The notes beneath the pieces are model-generated. The model made no database searches. It was not told the DNA's origin and saw only the letters and a list, made by a program, of their open reading frames with translations. Position numbers and translations under genes: made by a program. This document shows, piece by piece, positions 12,232 to 25,217 of a stretch of DNA of 64,000 nucleotides (the stretch's first letter is position 1; the number at the start of each line of letters is the position of its first letter). Source of the DNA: Paramacrobiotus metropolitanus (taxonomy: Eukaryota; Tardigrada; Eutardigrada; Parachela; Macrobiotidae); the NCBI RefSeq assembly GCF_019649055.1, contig NW_026570338.1, positions 186,001 to 250,000 on the forward strand. Reading direction: 5' to 3'.

Positions 12232-14910
12232 ATGCTCCGTAAGGGGGCTCTTTTTCTTGCGGTTTATGTGGTTTTTTCCGTCTATCTGGAAAATGTACAT
12301 GGGCAGAGCAGTGACACTCCGGCCACGGGAGGTAGTAATACCAATACCCCGCCGACAACGACTCCGCAGCCAGATACCGGTAAAATACTAAAATTCCTCG
12401 TAAACCACTCTGTAGTTATATGTTTTTATAATATTGCTGCATAAAATAATGATAGGTGCTTTGATTGCTGTGTACTTGTGATGACTTTGCGAAAAAAATT
12501 AAAAAATGCTTTTCTGAACTTTTAAAGAGTTATTAGTTTTATTTACCATATATATTTATACTACTTGGCGAAACACTCGTAATGTTTTTGGATTTGTCAA
12601 AAAATATTATTTTTAATCATGCGATACGTTGCTATGTATTCTATTCTCGCACCATTACTGAAATGTTTCCTTATTACTAGCAAAAATGGAAATATTCTAA
12701 TTAAACCAATAAATTGCAGTGGAATCATACTGGCTATGGACGGCCATCGGCATAGGTGGTGGGTTGGTCCTCATTCTCCTCATCGCATTGATTTACTTCG
12801 TGTGCCAGTAAGTTACCTATACTAACTAAACCCCGTACGACATACATGTATACATACCTATCTGTTATTTTCTAACAGATATAACAATAAACAATATTTT
12901 ACTACAATAAACAATATTTTATATTTTTTTATGTTATTCGTACTAACTTCCTGGTAAGTTTTCGGGTAACATCAATTCGTTGTCTTGAAAAATAAACTTA
13001 AGCATAATAATAAAATAGTCAAAAATACATAAAAGGTTGTGGTTAGTGGTGGTAGCAGCAGCTGCGGTAAGCGCGAGTAATTTTGTACTGGTTTTTAAAT
13101 TATGCTATAAGATTAAATCATCCCTCCTTGTCGCGTACTCCTTGTCGTGAACTCTCCTTGTCGTGCACTCTCCTCATAATAAGTAGTAAACTCTCCTTGT
13201 CGTGCTGAACTAATTATGTATGTCATTTCAAGCCGTGTTGATTGATCAGGTTTTTGTTAGGTCTCTAATTTCGTTTCAAAAAATTTCCATACTTCGCTAT
13301 TTCCATTTGCAGATTGATATATTTTACCGAATACACTTGGACAGTGTAAAATGATTTGTTGGTATTTAGGTATCAGAAAGAGCACAAGCAAGTGCGCAAA
13401 CTGCGCAGTGAACATGCTCCTATCATTGAAATGGACGTTGAGAAAGCCGTTGTCAATGATGCATTCACCACCGAAGATGAAGGCAGTTTTGTGGATGACA
13501 TCCCCACACGTTCCCCAACGGTAATTTTTATTATTTTCGGATTTCACCGTTCTTATCAAACCTTTGTGCGAGAATTAAGCGAAGTAATGATCGATAATGT
13601 TACTATTACTTAATTTTTATTATAACAAAATTTAAAAGCAAAATTTATTTAAAATATCTGAAATTAATGCGCCCTGTGTACCGCTTAGATTGCCGTCCAA
13701 ACCAGCCGGAAACAACAGCAGCAACAAGCCCAGCTGCCCAACGGCTACCCGGCCGCTCCCGAACTGACCAACGTCCGCGTGCCCACGGACCGTCACAGCC
13801 GGGTGCTGAATGACGACCGCCCGCGCCGCGGGCCCTCCTCCATGAACGGCGACGACCGGCGGCGTGTTCGGTCCCCCTCCGGCCGCCTCGATGATCGGCG
13901 CTACCCGGAGGAGGAGGACCGGCGGGGTAGTGCCAACCTGGAATCCCGTCCGCGACGCTCGCAGTACGACGAGGAAGTGGGCCGGTACAAATCACCCCGC
14001 CGACGAGGGGAGGATGATTTTGAGACGATGAGCTCGCAAATGCCCCGGTATCGGGATCGGGATTACCGGCCGCCGAAGAAGACGCGCTCGATCCCGGATT
14101 TGGACAGGATCGATGAGGTACACATATGGATATCACAAAAAAAATTCCCGTGTAAAAAGTTTTTGGCAATATGAATATAGGTAAATAAACTTCTTTTATA
14201 GGGATGTGCCAACAGCAAATAATTAAAAATTGGTTTATCAAGAAAGTTGCACAGCAGACACTACAGTAGTGCAGTTATACGTAATTTCAAAAGTGTCTCC
14301 TTAATTTCGAAAGCTGTTTTTGTTTATTGCCAAAGGGTAATTTGTTATGTGCTTAGAGATATTTGCTAGCCAGAATATATGCACATACTTGGCAGATTAA
14401 ATTAAAATAATAATTATGCCGGAATATTTTTATAACTTGACTTCCGGAATATGTTTATAACTTAATAATTATTAATAATTAACTTAACAATAATAATTTA
14501 TAACTTAATAATTACTATTAGTTTATAACTTATTAATTATAAATAACAACATTGATCGGTAGATTGAGCGCACACCTTCCAAACGGATTCCCGCCGGTGG
14601 CTGGTCGTATTTGCCGGGCGCCGTCGATGTATACCGCGGAATCCCCAAAGCCAGCGTCGACCCCAAAACCGAGGAGCGACGCGACAGGAAGACGTCCGGC
14701 CAGCGCAATGACGGCTTCATCCTGAAGCCCAACCGCAGCGTCGATGATCTGGATGACCGGCGCCTCAAGGCGGAACGTTCCCGCAGTCCGCCGGGCGACG
14801 AACGGCAGTGGTCGCGGGATGCCGGCAACCGGCGGTCGCGCTCATCGGATGTCGGCGGGAGACGCACAGGAGACCAGAAGCGGGATGCCTATGGACGGCC
14901 GTATTATTAA
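12232..14910 (+). CDS. Single-pass membrane protein with Arg/Asp/Ser-rich cytoplasmic tail
   Basis: Five exons (12232-12379, 12720-12807, 13370-13520, 13689-14117, 14563-14910) join in frame to 387 aa. There is an N-terminal signal peptide (LFLAVYVVFSVYLENVHG), then a short Thr/Pro-rich ectodomain. Exon 2 encodes one membrane helix (AIGIGGGLVLILLIALIYFV). The remaining ~310 aa are cytoplasmic: acidic and polyglutamine-containing at first (QQQQQ), then very rich in DDRR, RRRSPSG, RSRS and DRDYR-like runs, ending GRPYY. The tail is probably disordered and phosphorylated. I recognise no domain and no family. The tail exons are noticeably GC-rich compared with the AT-rich introns. Confidence 0.85.
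13124..13205. repeat. CTCCTTGTCGTG tandem repeat in an intron
   Basis: Five irregular copies of a 14-16 bp unit (CTCCTTGTCGTGNA, some with an extra CT), one of them truncated to CTCTCCT. They lie in the intron between the transmembrane exon and exon 3 of the membrane-protein gene. Confidence 0.75.
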
Positions 14911-15930
14911 TTATTAACGCGGTTGGATTTATACATAAATTTTTACGTTTATTAAATAATACTATCTAATGCCTATTAAACATATAATTATCACGATAGC
15001 GGCTTCGGCATGCTCAGACAATGTCTGCAAAATGGTGTACTGAAAAAGGGGATGAGTGCTTCTAGTCCGACTGTTTTCATTGTTTTTGTTAGTGTTGTTC
15101 TTCTCGATAATACAGGAGTGTGATTTCTTTTTTTGTGATCCTTTGTATTCAAAATTTTTATTATTTCGTTGACTTTTCCGATACATGCAAGATTAATAAA
15201 TTTAACAACTAAATAATATTATTTTGATCGGTCGCAGCGGTGAACACTTATTACAATACACGTACACCGCCATTGAGAATAAGTTTTATATAGTATAAAA
15301 TTAAATTGGCTGCGTAAACCGGTAGAACTACACACAGTGTCGGCCTGCTTATCTTCGCACATCCACGCGGACCACGCCCGTATTATCTACTTAATTTTTC
15401 TAGTACACACGAATGAAAAATATTATGTTTCGGTTTTATCGCTTGCGGTGTTAGTGGAAATAACCGTTTTCTTTGGCATGAGGAAATTACTGTGGAAACA
15501 AGGTTAATACACGTACTTATTAACGATAAGAAAGACAAGACCGTGTCTAGTTTGCATCGTACTGTACAGTACGGTACGGAATACAACTGACTGGTGAGCA
15601 GTGAGCACGCACTACCAGAACAGCTGAGAACACCGGCACTAATACACCGCATTTATAAAAGTGCAATACTTGCTGCTCGTATGTACGTACGTTTGTATCA
15701 AAGTGCTGAGCCTCGATGTATTGATCCGTGTGTTTATCTGATGCGCCAGTCGGGTCCCATAGGCACTTAGGCAGCCTTGTTTAACGTTTAACGTTAAACC
15801 GCAAAACGCGAAAGCGATAGAGCAGTTGGAAGTTTGTTTTTCATGGAAGAAAACCACAACAAAACGCATTCATTGGAATCACAGACCGGTGGGAACGCCA
15901 GCTCCAGGATCAAATTCCTTCGGATGTAAC
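14911..15930. other. Intergenic region between membrane-protein and PPOX genes
   Basis: About 1 kb without a supported gene. A run of overlapping GTAC palindromes (actgtacagtacggtacgg, near 15560) lies about 370 bp upstream of the PPOX start. The region should contain the PPOX promoter, but no clear TATA box can be assigned. Confidence 0.5.
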
Positions 15931-18824
15931 ATGGCCGTTGTCGGAGTGATTGGCGCGGGAATATCGGGATTATCCGCTGCGCATTTCTTATCCAAGCTAG
16001 CACGCTCAAATGTTAAAAAGGTACGCTAACAAATTTTCGAGTAACGTTTTCACCTAAGTCTAGAAAAACTAACCCACAACTTAAAGCGTAAAATGATATT
16101 ATGACAGTGCATACTTTTTCGCTAATACTGTAGTACAGATGCTTAGCTATTGCAAATACTGATGGTTAAAGTTGCAAATGAAGAAAAACCAAAATGTTGC
16201 AAACTGTTGCAGGTGATAGTGTACGAAGCCAGCGATCGCGTCGGCGGTTGGATCCAGACGACGCGCTTCCCCGACGGCACCCTCTTCGAGCACGGACCAC
16301 GCACCGTGCGGCCGATTGGCATAGCTGCGCAGACCGCTTTACGATTGGTAGTTACCCACAATATTTTATCCATAGAGTGCGCCGTGGTCCATCGTAATGC
16401 GAAAATAATCTTGCAGGTGGAAGATGTCGGGTTATCCATGCAGGTCTTATTCCTGACCGGATCGCATCCGGCCGCCGCCCGCCGCATGATCTACGCCAAG
16501 GGCCAACTGCACTACCTACCCAGCCAGATATCCGATCTCCTTAAGGTCCGTCCGCCCTTCTCCAAGGCGATGATTAAATACCTGACTAAAGAGATGGTGA
16601 CGAAACGCGGTCGGTTGGAGGATGAGAGTGTGTATGATTTCGTCAGCCGACGATTTGGCGACGAGGTGGGGTGGGTGGCAAAAAGCGCCATGGGTACAGA
16701 AAATTGTGGAGGGTGAATTAATGTTGTGGAAGTTTAGTTAGCGCGTTACGCGGCGGATGCCATGTGCCTGGGGATATTTGCCGGGGATTCCCGCAAGCTC
16801 AGTGCGAAGTCCTGCTTTCCGTTGTTGTGGGATAAGGAGAAGGATAGGGGGTCGGTAGTTCGCGGGTTCCTGGCGCCGACTTTTGGTGCGAAAGAGGTGA
16901 GCATTGCGATTTACGTTTCAGACGTTCTAAACATTTTTATACACTTCGCAGAACGCCGAAAAAAGGCAAAACCTTTATTTTTCCGTGTATTTTTCTAGTT
17001 ATTATCCAGGGTAACAGCAGAAGAATTAACGCATGTATGGAAGTCGTCACTTCGTAACAGCCTAACGGTTTATTTATCGACACATATGTGAACTTCAGTA
17101 AAGGCTAAACAGCAGCGAAAATTTAGAGGACATTGATTTCGGGAGTCCGACGAGTAAAAGATGCTTCGCATATTTGGTATTGCTAATTTTCGTTTTCATA
17201 ACGCAGTAAACACCCGAAGGATCATTATAGTAGATCCCGAGATAGTGGTTACACCACCAGCGAATCCGCAAAATACAAATGGTTCATGAAACCGAGAAAT
17301 GCAAAAAATTTATGTTTTAAGCGCACATTTTTTAAATTTTTTCAGTCAGAATCGGCAATGCACAGCAAATTATCCACCGTCGCCAGATCCGGCCGTTGGT
17401 TCGCCTGGTCCCTGCAGGAAGGGTTAGAAACGTTACCCCGTGCCGTGGAAACGGAACTATTGAGTGACAATTTTGTGGAAATTCGAAGAAACGATCCGGT
17501 GACGAAGCTGGGATTTCTGCAATCTGGAAAAGTTGAGGTAGGCGCGGCGAAATATTTTCGCTGAATTTAATTCAGCAGTAAAAAAATGAAAACATTTCAT
17601 ATTGCAGATTGACAGCGCTTCCGGTCGGTCGACCGTGGACCATGTCGTGTCCAGTGTCTTCGCTCCGCAGCTGTCGCAAATGCTGCCGCCGGATATGGCC
17701 CCACTGGCGGCGGATTTACGGAGCATCTCAGCTGTTACAGTCGCCGTACTGAATCTCCAGTTTCCGGGTGATATTCTCCAGCATTTACCGGTCAGTCGAA
17801 CCGCTTCCGGTCAATCGCAGCATTACCGGTTTTGTAACAATTTTTTTATAATTTTTCTAATTAGGCATTTGGATATTTGGTGCCTTCGGTCGAACAGTCA
17901 CCGCTCCTGGGTGTGATTTTCGATTCGTGGATATTTCCTCAGCATGCGAAGAGCAGTGATGAACAACCGATTACACAGTTGACGGTACAGATTTTACGCA
18001 CTACAAATCTGTTATACAGTTTTACAAATACAATATTAAATGTTACAAATAAAAAAAACAACATTTATAACGAGATATAATAAATGTAATTAAAATATTA
18101 TACCACCGTAAATCGTAAGTACAAAACAAATACATTTGTAGTACTTAACAATTTGTATTGGATTGCTAAGTATTAGTTTGTTTTTAAAAATTGAATATTT
18201 ATTTTTGTTTATTTATGCTTATGCTGAATATTTGTTCCTCTGCAGTCTTTATTTTTGCTTATTAATTTCGTAAAAGATGTTGTTGACTATCTGTAAACTG
18301 AATTTGGCGAAAAATGATTAAATGCTTGCCGGTGGCTTTAACGAACACGACTGCACAGTACAACCTACGAAAACATTTTTATTATATATATTTTTGCAGT
18401 GCATGCTGGGTGGTGCATATTTCGATCATTATTTCGGCCCACTGAACGCCACGACCGAGCAGCGCATCCTGGAAGCGGCGCGGATGTGCCTGGAACAGCA
18501 ACTGAATATTACGGGAACGCCGCTCCGATACAGTTTACGGGTTCACCAGGTAGCGACTCGACTGTGCGAAGTGATTTTCCTGTTTTATCGGGTAAAATTT
18601 CACCGTCTGACTGATTTTTGCAGAACTGCATTCCACAGTACCATGTGGGCCATGCCGAGAAGCTGGCCCGAATTAAAGGATTTATTGCTCATAATAAATT
18701 GGAGATGAGTCTGATTGGATCGTCGTACGGAGGGGTCAGTGTCAATGATTGTATTCATGGCGGGAAGAAGGTGGCGGAGAAGTTGGCGCAGTTCGGGACG
18801 GCGTCCTACGCTTCCTACCAATGA
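15931..18824 (+). CDS. PPOX: Protoporphyrinogen oxidase (haem biosynthesis)
   Basis: FAD-dependent mitochondrial enzyme oxidising protoporphyrinogen IX to protoporphyrin IX, the penultimate step of haem synthesis. Nine exons (15931-16020, 16213-16347, 16417-16665, 16738-16896, 17346-17537, 17608-17790, 17865-17984, 18400-18549, 18624-18824) join in frame to about 492 aa, close to the animal length of about 477. The N-terminal Rossmann motif VIGAGISGLSAAH binds FAD, followed by VYEASDRVGGWIQT. Further family matches are FEHGPRTVRP, LGIFAGDSRKLS, SAVTVAVLNLQFPG, the C-terminal CIPQYHVGHAEKL and SYGGVSVNDCIHGGK, the FAD-contacting end. The start was chosen at the Met directly before VVGVIGAG. 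The exon 3-4 junction is least certain: one residue shorter than relatives. Introns and sequence show an ordinary animal gene, not a recent bacterial transfer. Confidence 0.95.
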
Positions 18825-20207
18825 AGCGGCCTTCCAGCGGATAACGGCTGCCGTGATTAATTCACTAGGGCCCTCCATGAAAAGAGCATTTTTACTTGTA
18901 TTCCGCGCTGTTTTTGACGCTTTATTGAATTGTATCTGTCGGAGATTTTAATTCGTTTCGTTGTTAATTTATTCGTTTCTAATTTAATTTCCAATAACTC
19001 AATAAGGAAAATTTAAGACACACAAGAAAAACTCATACCTTGAAATTTGGCTCAGCTAGCAAGTTAGGAATTTTTTTTTACCTATAACAACAAAGGCAAA
19101 GCAAATACAACTAATTTCAAGAGGCTGTAGCAAAATAGAAAAATCTAAATCGTAAAAATTTAAAAGCATTCTTCTAGATTTTAAAGATTGGCTTTTATTG
19201 GTATATCTTATGTACAGTATATCTATATTTTATTTTCTTCTATATTTGGTATAAAACAATTGTATTACGTGCATAATTTTTTACCGTGTTATATCGATAG
19301 AAGTATGGTTAAAAATTATTAATTTTTGAACCGGAATTCCGCTCTTGATGGGTTGCTGCTATGCGTACGCAGACAAGTAACGAGGTTTAATTACAGCAAA
19401 AACAGAATAGGAATATGCCGGTAGATTAAGTATTTCAACTGCGCTACTGCTGTGTTTCCGGTAGATCTTTCTTAACATTGATGAGACTTGCATTGAGGCG
19501 GGCTTATGGCTGCGTTTTTCTCAGACGGCTTTATGCCGGGAATGTGCAGAAGTTTGGATATTCTTTTGATAAGGTGTGTAACAAGTCAAACTGGTTACGC
19601 TTTTAAAATACAGTAATTACCGGAAGCGATAGCGCACCCGAAATATTTTTTTTAGTCTATAGCAGGTTACCGACGCTCTCTGACAGCGTTTTTACCGGTT
19701 AGTATGTATTGATGCTTTTAAAAAATGCATGGAGTTTGAACTGGCAGCACAATGCTGCTTATTTTTTTACAAAAATTTCATTCTACAGTACATATAACTA
19801 TGTAGTTTCGCTAACCATAAGTTTTCCAATCGTGTGCAGTAAATCCGCGTTAGTGGCTTTGAATGAAACAGAAATTTAGAAATTTTATTTAAGATTTTTT
19901 TTTACGTACTGTAATTCCGCATCGAGGAGGCAATTCTTAGCCTTTCCCGAATCCCGAAAAAAAAACAGTTCTGCAGTTGTGTGTCTTTATTAATGTTATT
20001 TTAGCCATAATTGCATGCAACATGTGAAGCACGTCTATCGCAAGCACAACAGGATTAGATTGCTCTTAGTAAATTAAACAGTACCCATACCGGCAAAATT
20101 TCATCCGGTTTTTAGCCCGCTTAAAAAACACAAAGCTGCAGCCAGCTGCTGCTGCAAATTTGTTTCATGCATTTCCGCACTCGTTTTTGATGCATAAAGC
20201 AGCTGTT
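18825..20207. other. Intergenic, AT-rich, no gene seen
   Basis: 1.4 kb between the convergent ends of PPOX (plus) and the cysteine-rich secreted gene (minus). Several homopolymeric T/A runs, no coherent open frame and no repeat structure that I can support. Confidence 0.5.
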
Positions 20208-20679
20208 TTACATGGGGGAAGAAGCGCCTTCGCCTCGCCATGTGCGACTGTCGCCACAGGTCATTTCAATCTGGCAGTCGTCGTCGCTCATGCAGCCGGC
20301 CCAGTTGTGGTTACCAGAGGCCACGCCCATCGGCTGGGTGAAGCACCAGGGAGCGCCGGACTTCATGTTTTCCCAGCTGGCATACGCCCAGCACCAGCCA
20401 TGATGGCAGCCGCATTTCTTGTGGCTGGAGCAGGAAGCATCCACTTGGCTAAGCGCCACTATAATACACAGAATTTTGCGCATAAATTTAATTTAAAAAG
20501 CGCAAAAAAAGGTACGCAGCTGTTGAGGTCTTATTTTATCGAAAGCAATCGAGCAAAAACCATAAAAAATTAACCGAACGTTTACAGAAAGAAAACTAGT
20601 AAATAAAATGCACAGTAGGATGAATTACTAACTTACCGCACAGGACAACGGCAAGGCAGAGTAACCACAGCTTGGACAT
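20208..20679 (-). CDS. Small secreted cysteine-rich protein, copy 1
   Basis: Two exons: 20637-20679 and 20208-20458. Exon 1 encodes most of a signal peptide (MSKLWLLCLAVVLCG), split at phase 1; the mature part begins near DASCSS. The mature ~80 aa contain eight cysteines (spacing C-x5-C-x-C-x4-C, then WC, GC, DC, TC), consistent with four disulfides. They also carry many aromatic residues (HHGWCWAYASWEN, PWCFTQ). No family recognised; secretion is inferred from the signal peptide. The gene has a TATA box upstream and a close paralogue 3 kb further on the same strand, so it is a tandem duplicate. The intact frame and proper splice sites suggest it is functional. Confidence 0.82.
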
Positions 20680-20774
20680 TGTGAAGGGTACGGAAGACGG
20701 AACGCTGAATAGAGTTGGCGGAATGGAGAAAAGTAAACTGATTTGCTGATGCTTCCAAATAGACGAAGCTCCGG

Positions 20775-20781
20775 TTTTATA
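20775..20781 (-). promoter_or_regulatory. TATA box of cysteine-rich copy 1
   Basis: TATAAAA on the minus strand, 96 bp upstream of the start codon at 20679. The downstream paralogue has the same heptamer at nearly the same distance, which supports a real core promoter. Confidence 0.65.
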
Positions 20782-23353
20782 CGTCCGACGACGGCGCCAT
20801 GCCGCCTCTCATTATCCATTTAATGGTTTTTTTGGCATGGCGAACACACCTCCAAAATGTTTACTGCAACATCACAGTCCGGTCTTCTCCATGATAAAGA
20901 AATTATATAACAAAATTAATGAGAGACGCCTTGTGTATTGCATTACTAGTAGATCTTGTAGGTGTGTCTGCAAGGCGGAAAAAAAACCGGATTGTAGGAT
21001 TTTCTTTGCAATCAATATCATCAAAGCTATAAAGGTGCAGCGCTGCGGGTTGTTGATCTCGCTAACTTATCTGCTAACGAGCCCGTATAAAAATTCGGAT
21101 TGGCTACGGTAAGGCTAATTACTGTCAGGAATGATATGTAGTGATTGACATACCATAATTCTGTAGCGTATGTTTACTGTGAAACTCCTTTAATATAACT
21201 TCTGAGCGATCTCCCGATCAATCACCCGCAAGCTGCAGGTAGAACGTGTTCTGTGCGTTTGCCAAACGAATTAAAAGAAGGAAAATTTTTTGCTTGGTAC
21301 AGACACGTCGCCGAAGAAAATTGCTTTAATGTAGGAGCTGTATGGCTTCTTGGACTGCACTACTGCAACGCGATCAAAATTGCAACCCAACTCTTCAAAA
21401 TGGTCAGTTACAATTTACACACATTAACTCCCCGTCTTAAATAAGAGATAGCAGCATCAGTGTATTTATTACATGTATAATACGCGTATAATATAAAATG
21501 CAACAAGAGAAAAATTTCACGCCGTTAATTATACGGTTTTTTTCAACAGTAAAACTTGAAAACTGTCTTCAGCTTTTGGAAACTAAATAGGTACACCTAC
21601 ATAGTTCATCACCGGTGCGTCTCGTAGACTACAATTCCTCTTCTGAGCAAAAGATCCACAGACGAACTGAACACATTTACTTGTTAGAGGCAAGCAACGC
21701 TTTTTTAAATCTACGTTAATGACGATACTGCACAGTATACTGTAGTACAGTACATAATTTGGTTGACAGTTGATGGTGAGATGCTGCCGTGCGTGCTTTA
21801 ACTTGCTGACCGCTAGTCCGCTGCCATAAACAATGATCAACCATGAGTCCATGACACTTCCAGCAAGCGAAAATCTTGTGTGGTATCGAGACTGCCGACA
21901 TTACCCAGTAAGCACTGGCGATCATTTTCATGTCGCTTTTGCCATAAGTTTTATTCTCCGTCAGAGTCTGGACCACCGTAGTTGGTTATAGTTTATGTCT
22001 ACCTGAGCACAGAAGAGTATTCGTGATATCTACTTTTGCTGTACATAGAAGAAGAAACCTATGAAAATGAACGACGTAGTAGTCAAAACTTCCACGGAAA
22101 AGGGCATTATTTTTTTCTTGTGGTATGCAGATGCGAGTATCGATTCATGAATACTAGGCTGGGTGTGGCAAGGGTGAAAGTTATTACCTGCCGTTTTTTA
22201 TTGGCATAATTGTGCATCGTCCATACGATGAAATAGCAGCTCAAAACAAGAGTAAGGATGCACTAACTTAAGCTGCCACCTGGTCAAGCATCGTGAGAAA
22301 ACAACACCAAAAGAACTCTCAATTCTTTGCCACACGTTATTGCCTGTCAGGGATCTGAATAATAGTCACATAATGCAAGCAGATTCAACACGACTGGGAA
22401 GGTGGAGAGCGTCGTTTATCCTGGTAGAGAGCTGCACGTTCCCAAACATAGCGGCTGCATATCGGGAGGTACCTACATCTGCATTCTGCAAACGTTCTCT
22501 CGAAACAGATTTCTATCTTTGCTGAGGCCAAGATATTTCTGAATAAAACACAAGCAAAAGCGATGATGAGGCAGCAACATGCCACGAATTGCCTTAACTA
22601 CCAGGAAGTGAACCGATCCCGTTAATCAAGACAGCAACGCAGTTCGTTGGCGATCGAAATACTCGGCTACGTATGCTGCCCCATGCGCTGTGTAGTGGCG
22701 CGAATATCCTCACAATTTACCATCCCATTCCATCGCTTAAAAAAGCCAATCGAAAAATTTAAAAACTTTCTGATTTGCCTTTTCGAAGTGTACGAATTCA
22801 TTGTTTACCTGTTTGCCTAGCGAAACATAGCGGTTATTAAAGGTTACGGACGCTCGTCGCAGCGGTTGCGAGTGCACCCGTTTTGTGCAACTGTTAGCCG
22901 TTTATTTGATCTATGATTTTTGTCACACGTCTGACACACGATCACACTTTTAGCCGGTAGACTGTGCATGGAAGGACATGATAGCCTTTCTCCACGGCGC
23001 CACAGCATAGATCCTTGAATTTTTACTATTACAAATGTTTGATGAGGTAGTTTACAGATGGATATCTGGTTTGAGCCTTTAGACGCATCGCCCGTTGCAC
23101 GAGCGTATAAGTTCTTTTTTTGTTGGGTAGAATACTACCATTTTTTTCTGCTGCACAAGAAATTAGACGGAAGAGTAATCATGTAGATGGAACAGTGCAC
23201 GTGCTAGTAAAACTTGAACTAGACTAAATTATCATACCGACAACTTTGAAACCGGTTTCGGCCCGCTCAAAATTTATGAGTATAATACCGGCGCCGCTTT
23301 CTCTTTTCTTTCGTTACAACGCCTTTTAACTGCTGAATAACAAGTGGATCAGC
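20782..23353. other. Spacer between the two cysteine-rich copies
   Basis: 2.6 kb with no supported gene. Short open frames such as 20837-21112 and 22340-22525 lack domains and splice partners. The duplication that made the flanking pair is not visible as a long direct repeat here, so the spacer has diverged or was inserted. Confidence 0.5.
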
Positions 23354-23824
23354 TTAAAAAGGACTGGAAGCTCCTTCATCTTTCCAAATGCGGCTGTCGC
23401 CACAAGTCGTTTCAGCCTGAGGATCATTGTCAACCTTGCAGCTGGCCCACTGCACCTTACCGAAGACGGTGCCCAGTTTCTGTGTGAAGCACCAAGGATC
23501 GTTGGTTTCGAAATTTTCCCACTTGGCGTACGCCCAGCACTAGCCGTGGTGGCAGCCGCATTTCTTGTGCGTCGAACAGGCAGCATCTACGTGGAGCTGG
23601 CTTATGACCACTGAAATACAGAAAGGTCATCATATTGCTTCGGTATTACGCCGTGTTCACGTTATTTAATAAAGATGGAGGAGCGCTTTCTACTCGAAGG
23701 GTAACTTATGTTATATTCTACGAAGATCATCATCTGTATTTAGAAATAAAGAGAGTAAAGGTCACATATAAAAGTACTTACCACAAAGAGCGAAAGCCCA
23801 CAGCAGTGCCGACAATTTTTCCAT
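23354..23824 (-). pseudogene. Small secreted cysteine-rich protein, copy 2, in-frame stop
   Basis: Same two-exon layout as copy 1: exon 1 at 23782-23824 (MEKLSALLWAFALCG, phase-1 donor) and exon 2 at 23354-23610. The two align throughout (KKCGCHHG, CWAYA, PWCFTQ, TCGDSR, GASSPF/M). At 23540-23542 a TAG replaces the TGG Trp codon of copy 1, just before a conserved Cys, so the product would stop after about 30 residues. In addition the seventh Cys of copy 1 (DDDC) is Pro here (DNDP). The rest of the frame is open to the natural stop at 23354. A young pseudogene is the simplest reading; an assembly error or stop readthrough cannot be excluded. Confidence 0.8.
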
Positions 23825-23924
23825 TTTCTCCTGGTCGATGCTAACGCTGATTAAAAAACCACATCAATAAAATACTACGTTATGAATATTATCTTTGTAA
23901 AACGCATGGGTCCGGTGGCCCATC

Positions 23925-23931
23925 TTTTATA
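23925..23931 (-). promoter_or_regulatory. TATA box of cysteine-rich copy 2
   Basis: TATAAAA on the minus strand, 101 bp upstream of the start codon at 23824, matching the position of the TATA box in copy 1 (96 bp). Confidence 0.6.
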
Positions 23932-25217
23932 TGTTAGAGATCTGCAGCACCGGAGACGCCATTCACCCATTTTTCCTTACATAACCGGCAAAATAAAATT
24001 AACTGTTCGAAATTTTGACATTTTGTGGGTTTTTCAAAGAGTTAATTGGATAAAAATAAGTGACTGCCAAAATATGCTAGTGAAATTCCTAGTAGATTTT
24101 TTAATTGCGCGCCGTGGTTAATGGGTTAACGCGGTTAGTGTTTCTTTATTCCTTCTGGCACTAGTGATCCATATTTCTTATTAATTAATGTTTTTAAAGA
24201 CTTTCTTGGAATGCTTTTACAATGGCTTCTAGAATTGCATCTCTAATTGAAATTAGTTTGGCGTTTTTGCGGATTTCACCGAAGTACTGCAATGGCTTAC
24301 GATGATTTTTTTGCCAACTTGCCGCAGTAACCTACTAGCTAGTGATTACTCGTAATTGTCGATCAGTTTAAAATATAAAAATTTTCTCTGTGATTAATGT
24401 TCGGTATAGTTGTGTTGCCACGATTGCTTTGGCAGCCAAGATGCAGTTTTATCACAAGCGTTTCAAGCTTCCTTGGCTGTCCTACTTGTGGTAAACCAAA
24501 GTACATCTTCAGGCATCAATTATGACAGTTTTTTGTGGTATTCACGATTCTGCAAAAAAGACTCTTTTATTTCACGGGTAAACCGCCCGCACTTTGACGA
24601 TCGAGCCGAGACCAGACCGGTTTTCCCATGCAATAAAATTATAGGGATATACGTACTGTAAACTGCATCGCGGACAGACATAATCATGATCATGTGGATA
24701 AAACCATATTCTTCCTGCAGCAGTTTGAACTTTAATCATAGTAATACGAGTTATCATAACATCTGTTGCATAAACTTTTTCATTAAATGAAACGGCACCA
24801 TGGGATTATTTAGGAAACACCAAACAAAACTCTGTCTACTGTATCATTATGTGGCGCAAAATTAATCCCAAACAACCGACTAACATTTTTCTTCCATAAA
24901 ATACGAAACACGACATAAATTCAATTTAATTATTTTTTACATTCAGAATAATGTAGTTTGCGCTTCAGGACACTGCGCCAGGAAAGCCCCGACAAGCGAG
25001 CTGCCACACATCTTCCAATAGATTGTCCAGGCACAAAAAATTACTTTTGTGCAGATCGTACGGTTTTTATTTGTCTGATTTGGCTGTATGTGTACACTGT
25101 ACATTTACATGGTAACTGTTGCGGTTAATACAAGCATTAACCGGCATCCCTGCACATGTATGTACTTCAGTAACATGCAGCACACATGCAGCAAGTCTTT
25201 TTTGTTTTTTATCATAG
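23932..25217. other. Intergenic, no gene seen
   Basis: 1.3 kb of AT-rich sequence. A plus-strand frame at 24410-24661 starting MCCHDCFG shows no domain and no splice continuation, and I do not support it. Confidence 0.45.

Noticed and set aside
13645-14241. 198-codon minus-strand frame, Pro/Ser/Arg-rich
   Set aside because: Antisense shadow of the GC-rich tail exon of the membrane-protein gene; the plus strand joins by splicing into a coherent protein.
15931-18824. Horizontally acquired bacterial PPOX
   Set aside because: Nine in-phase exons and animal-type motifs throughout; nothing points to bacterial origin.
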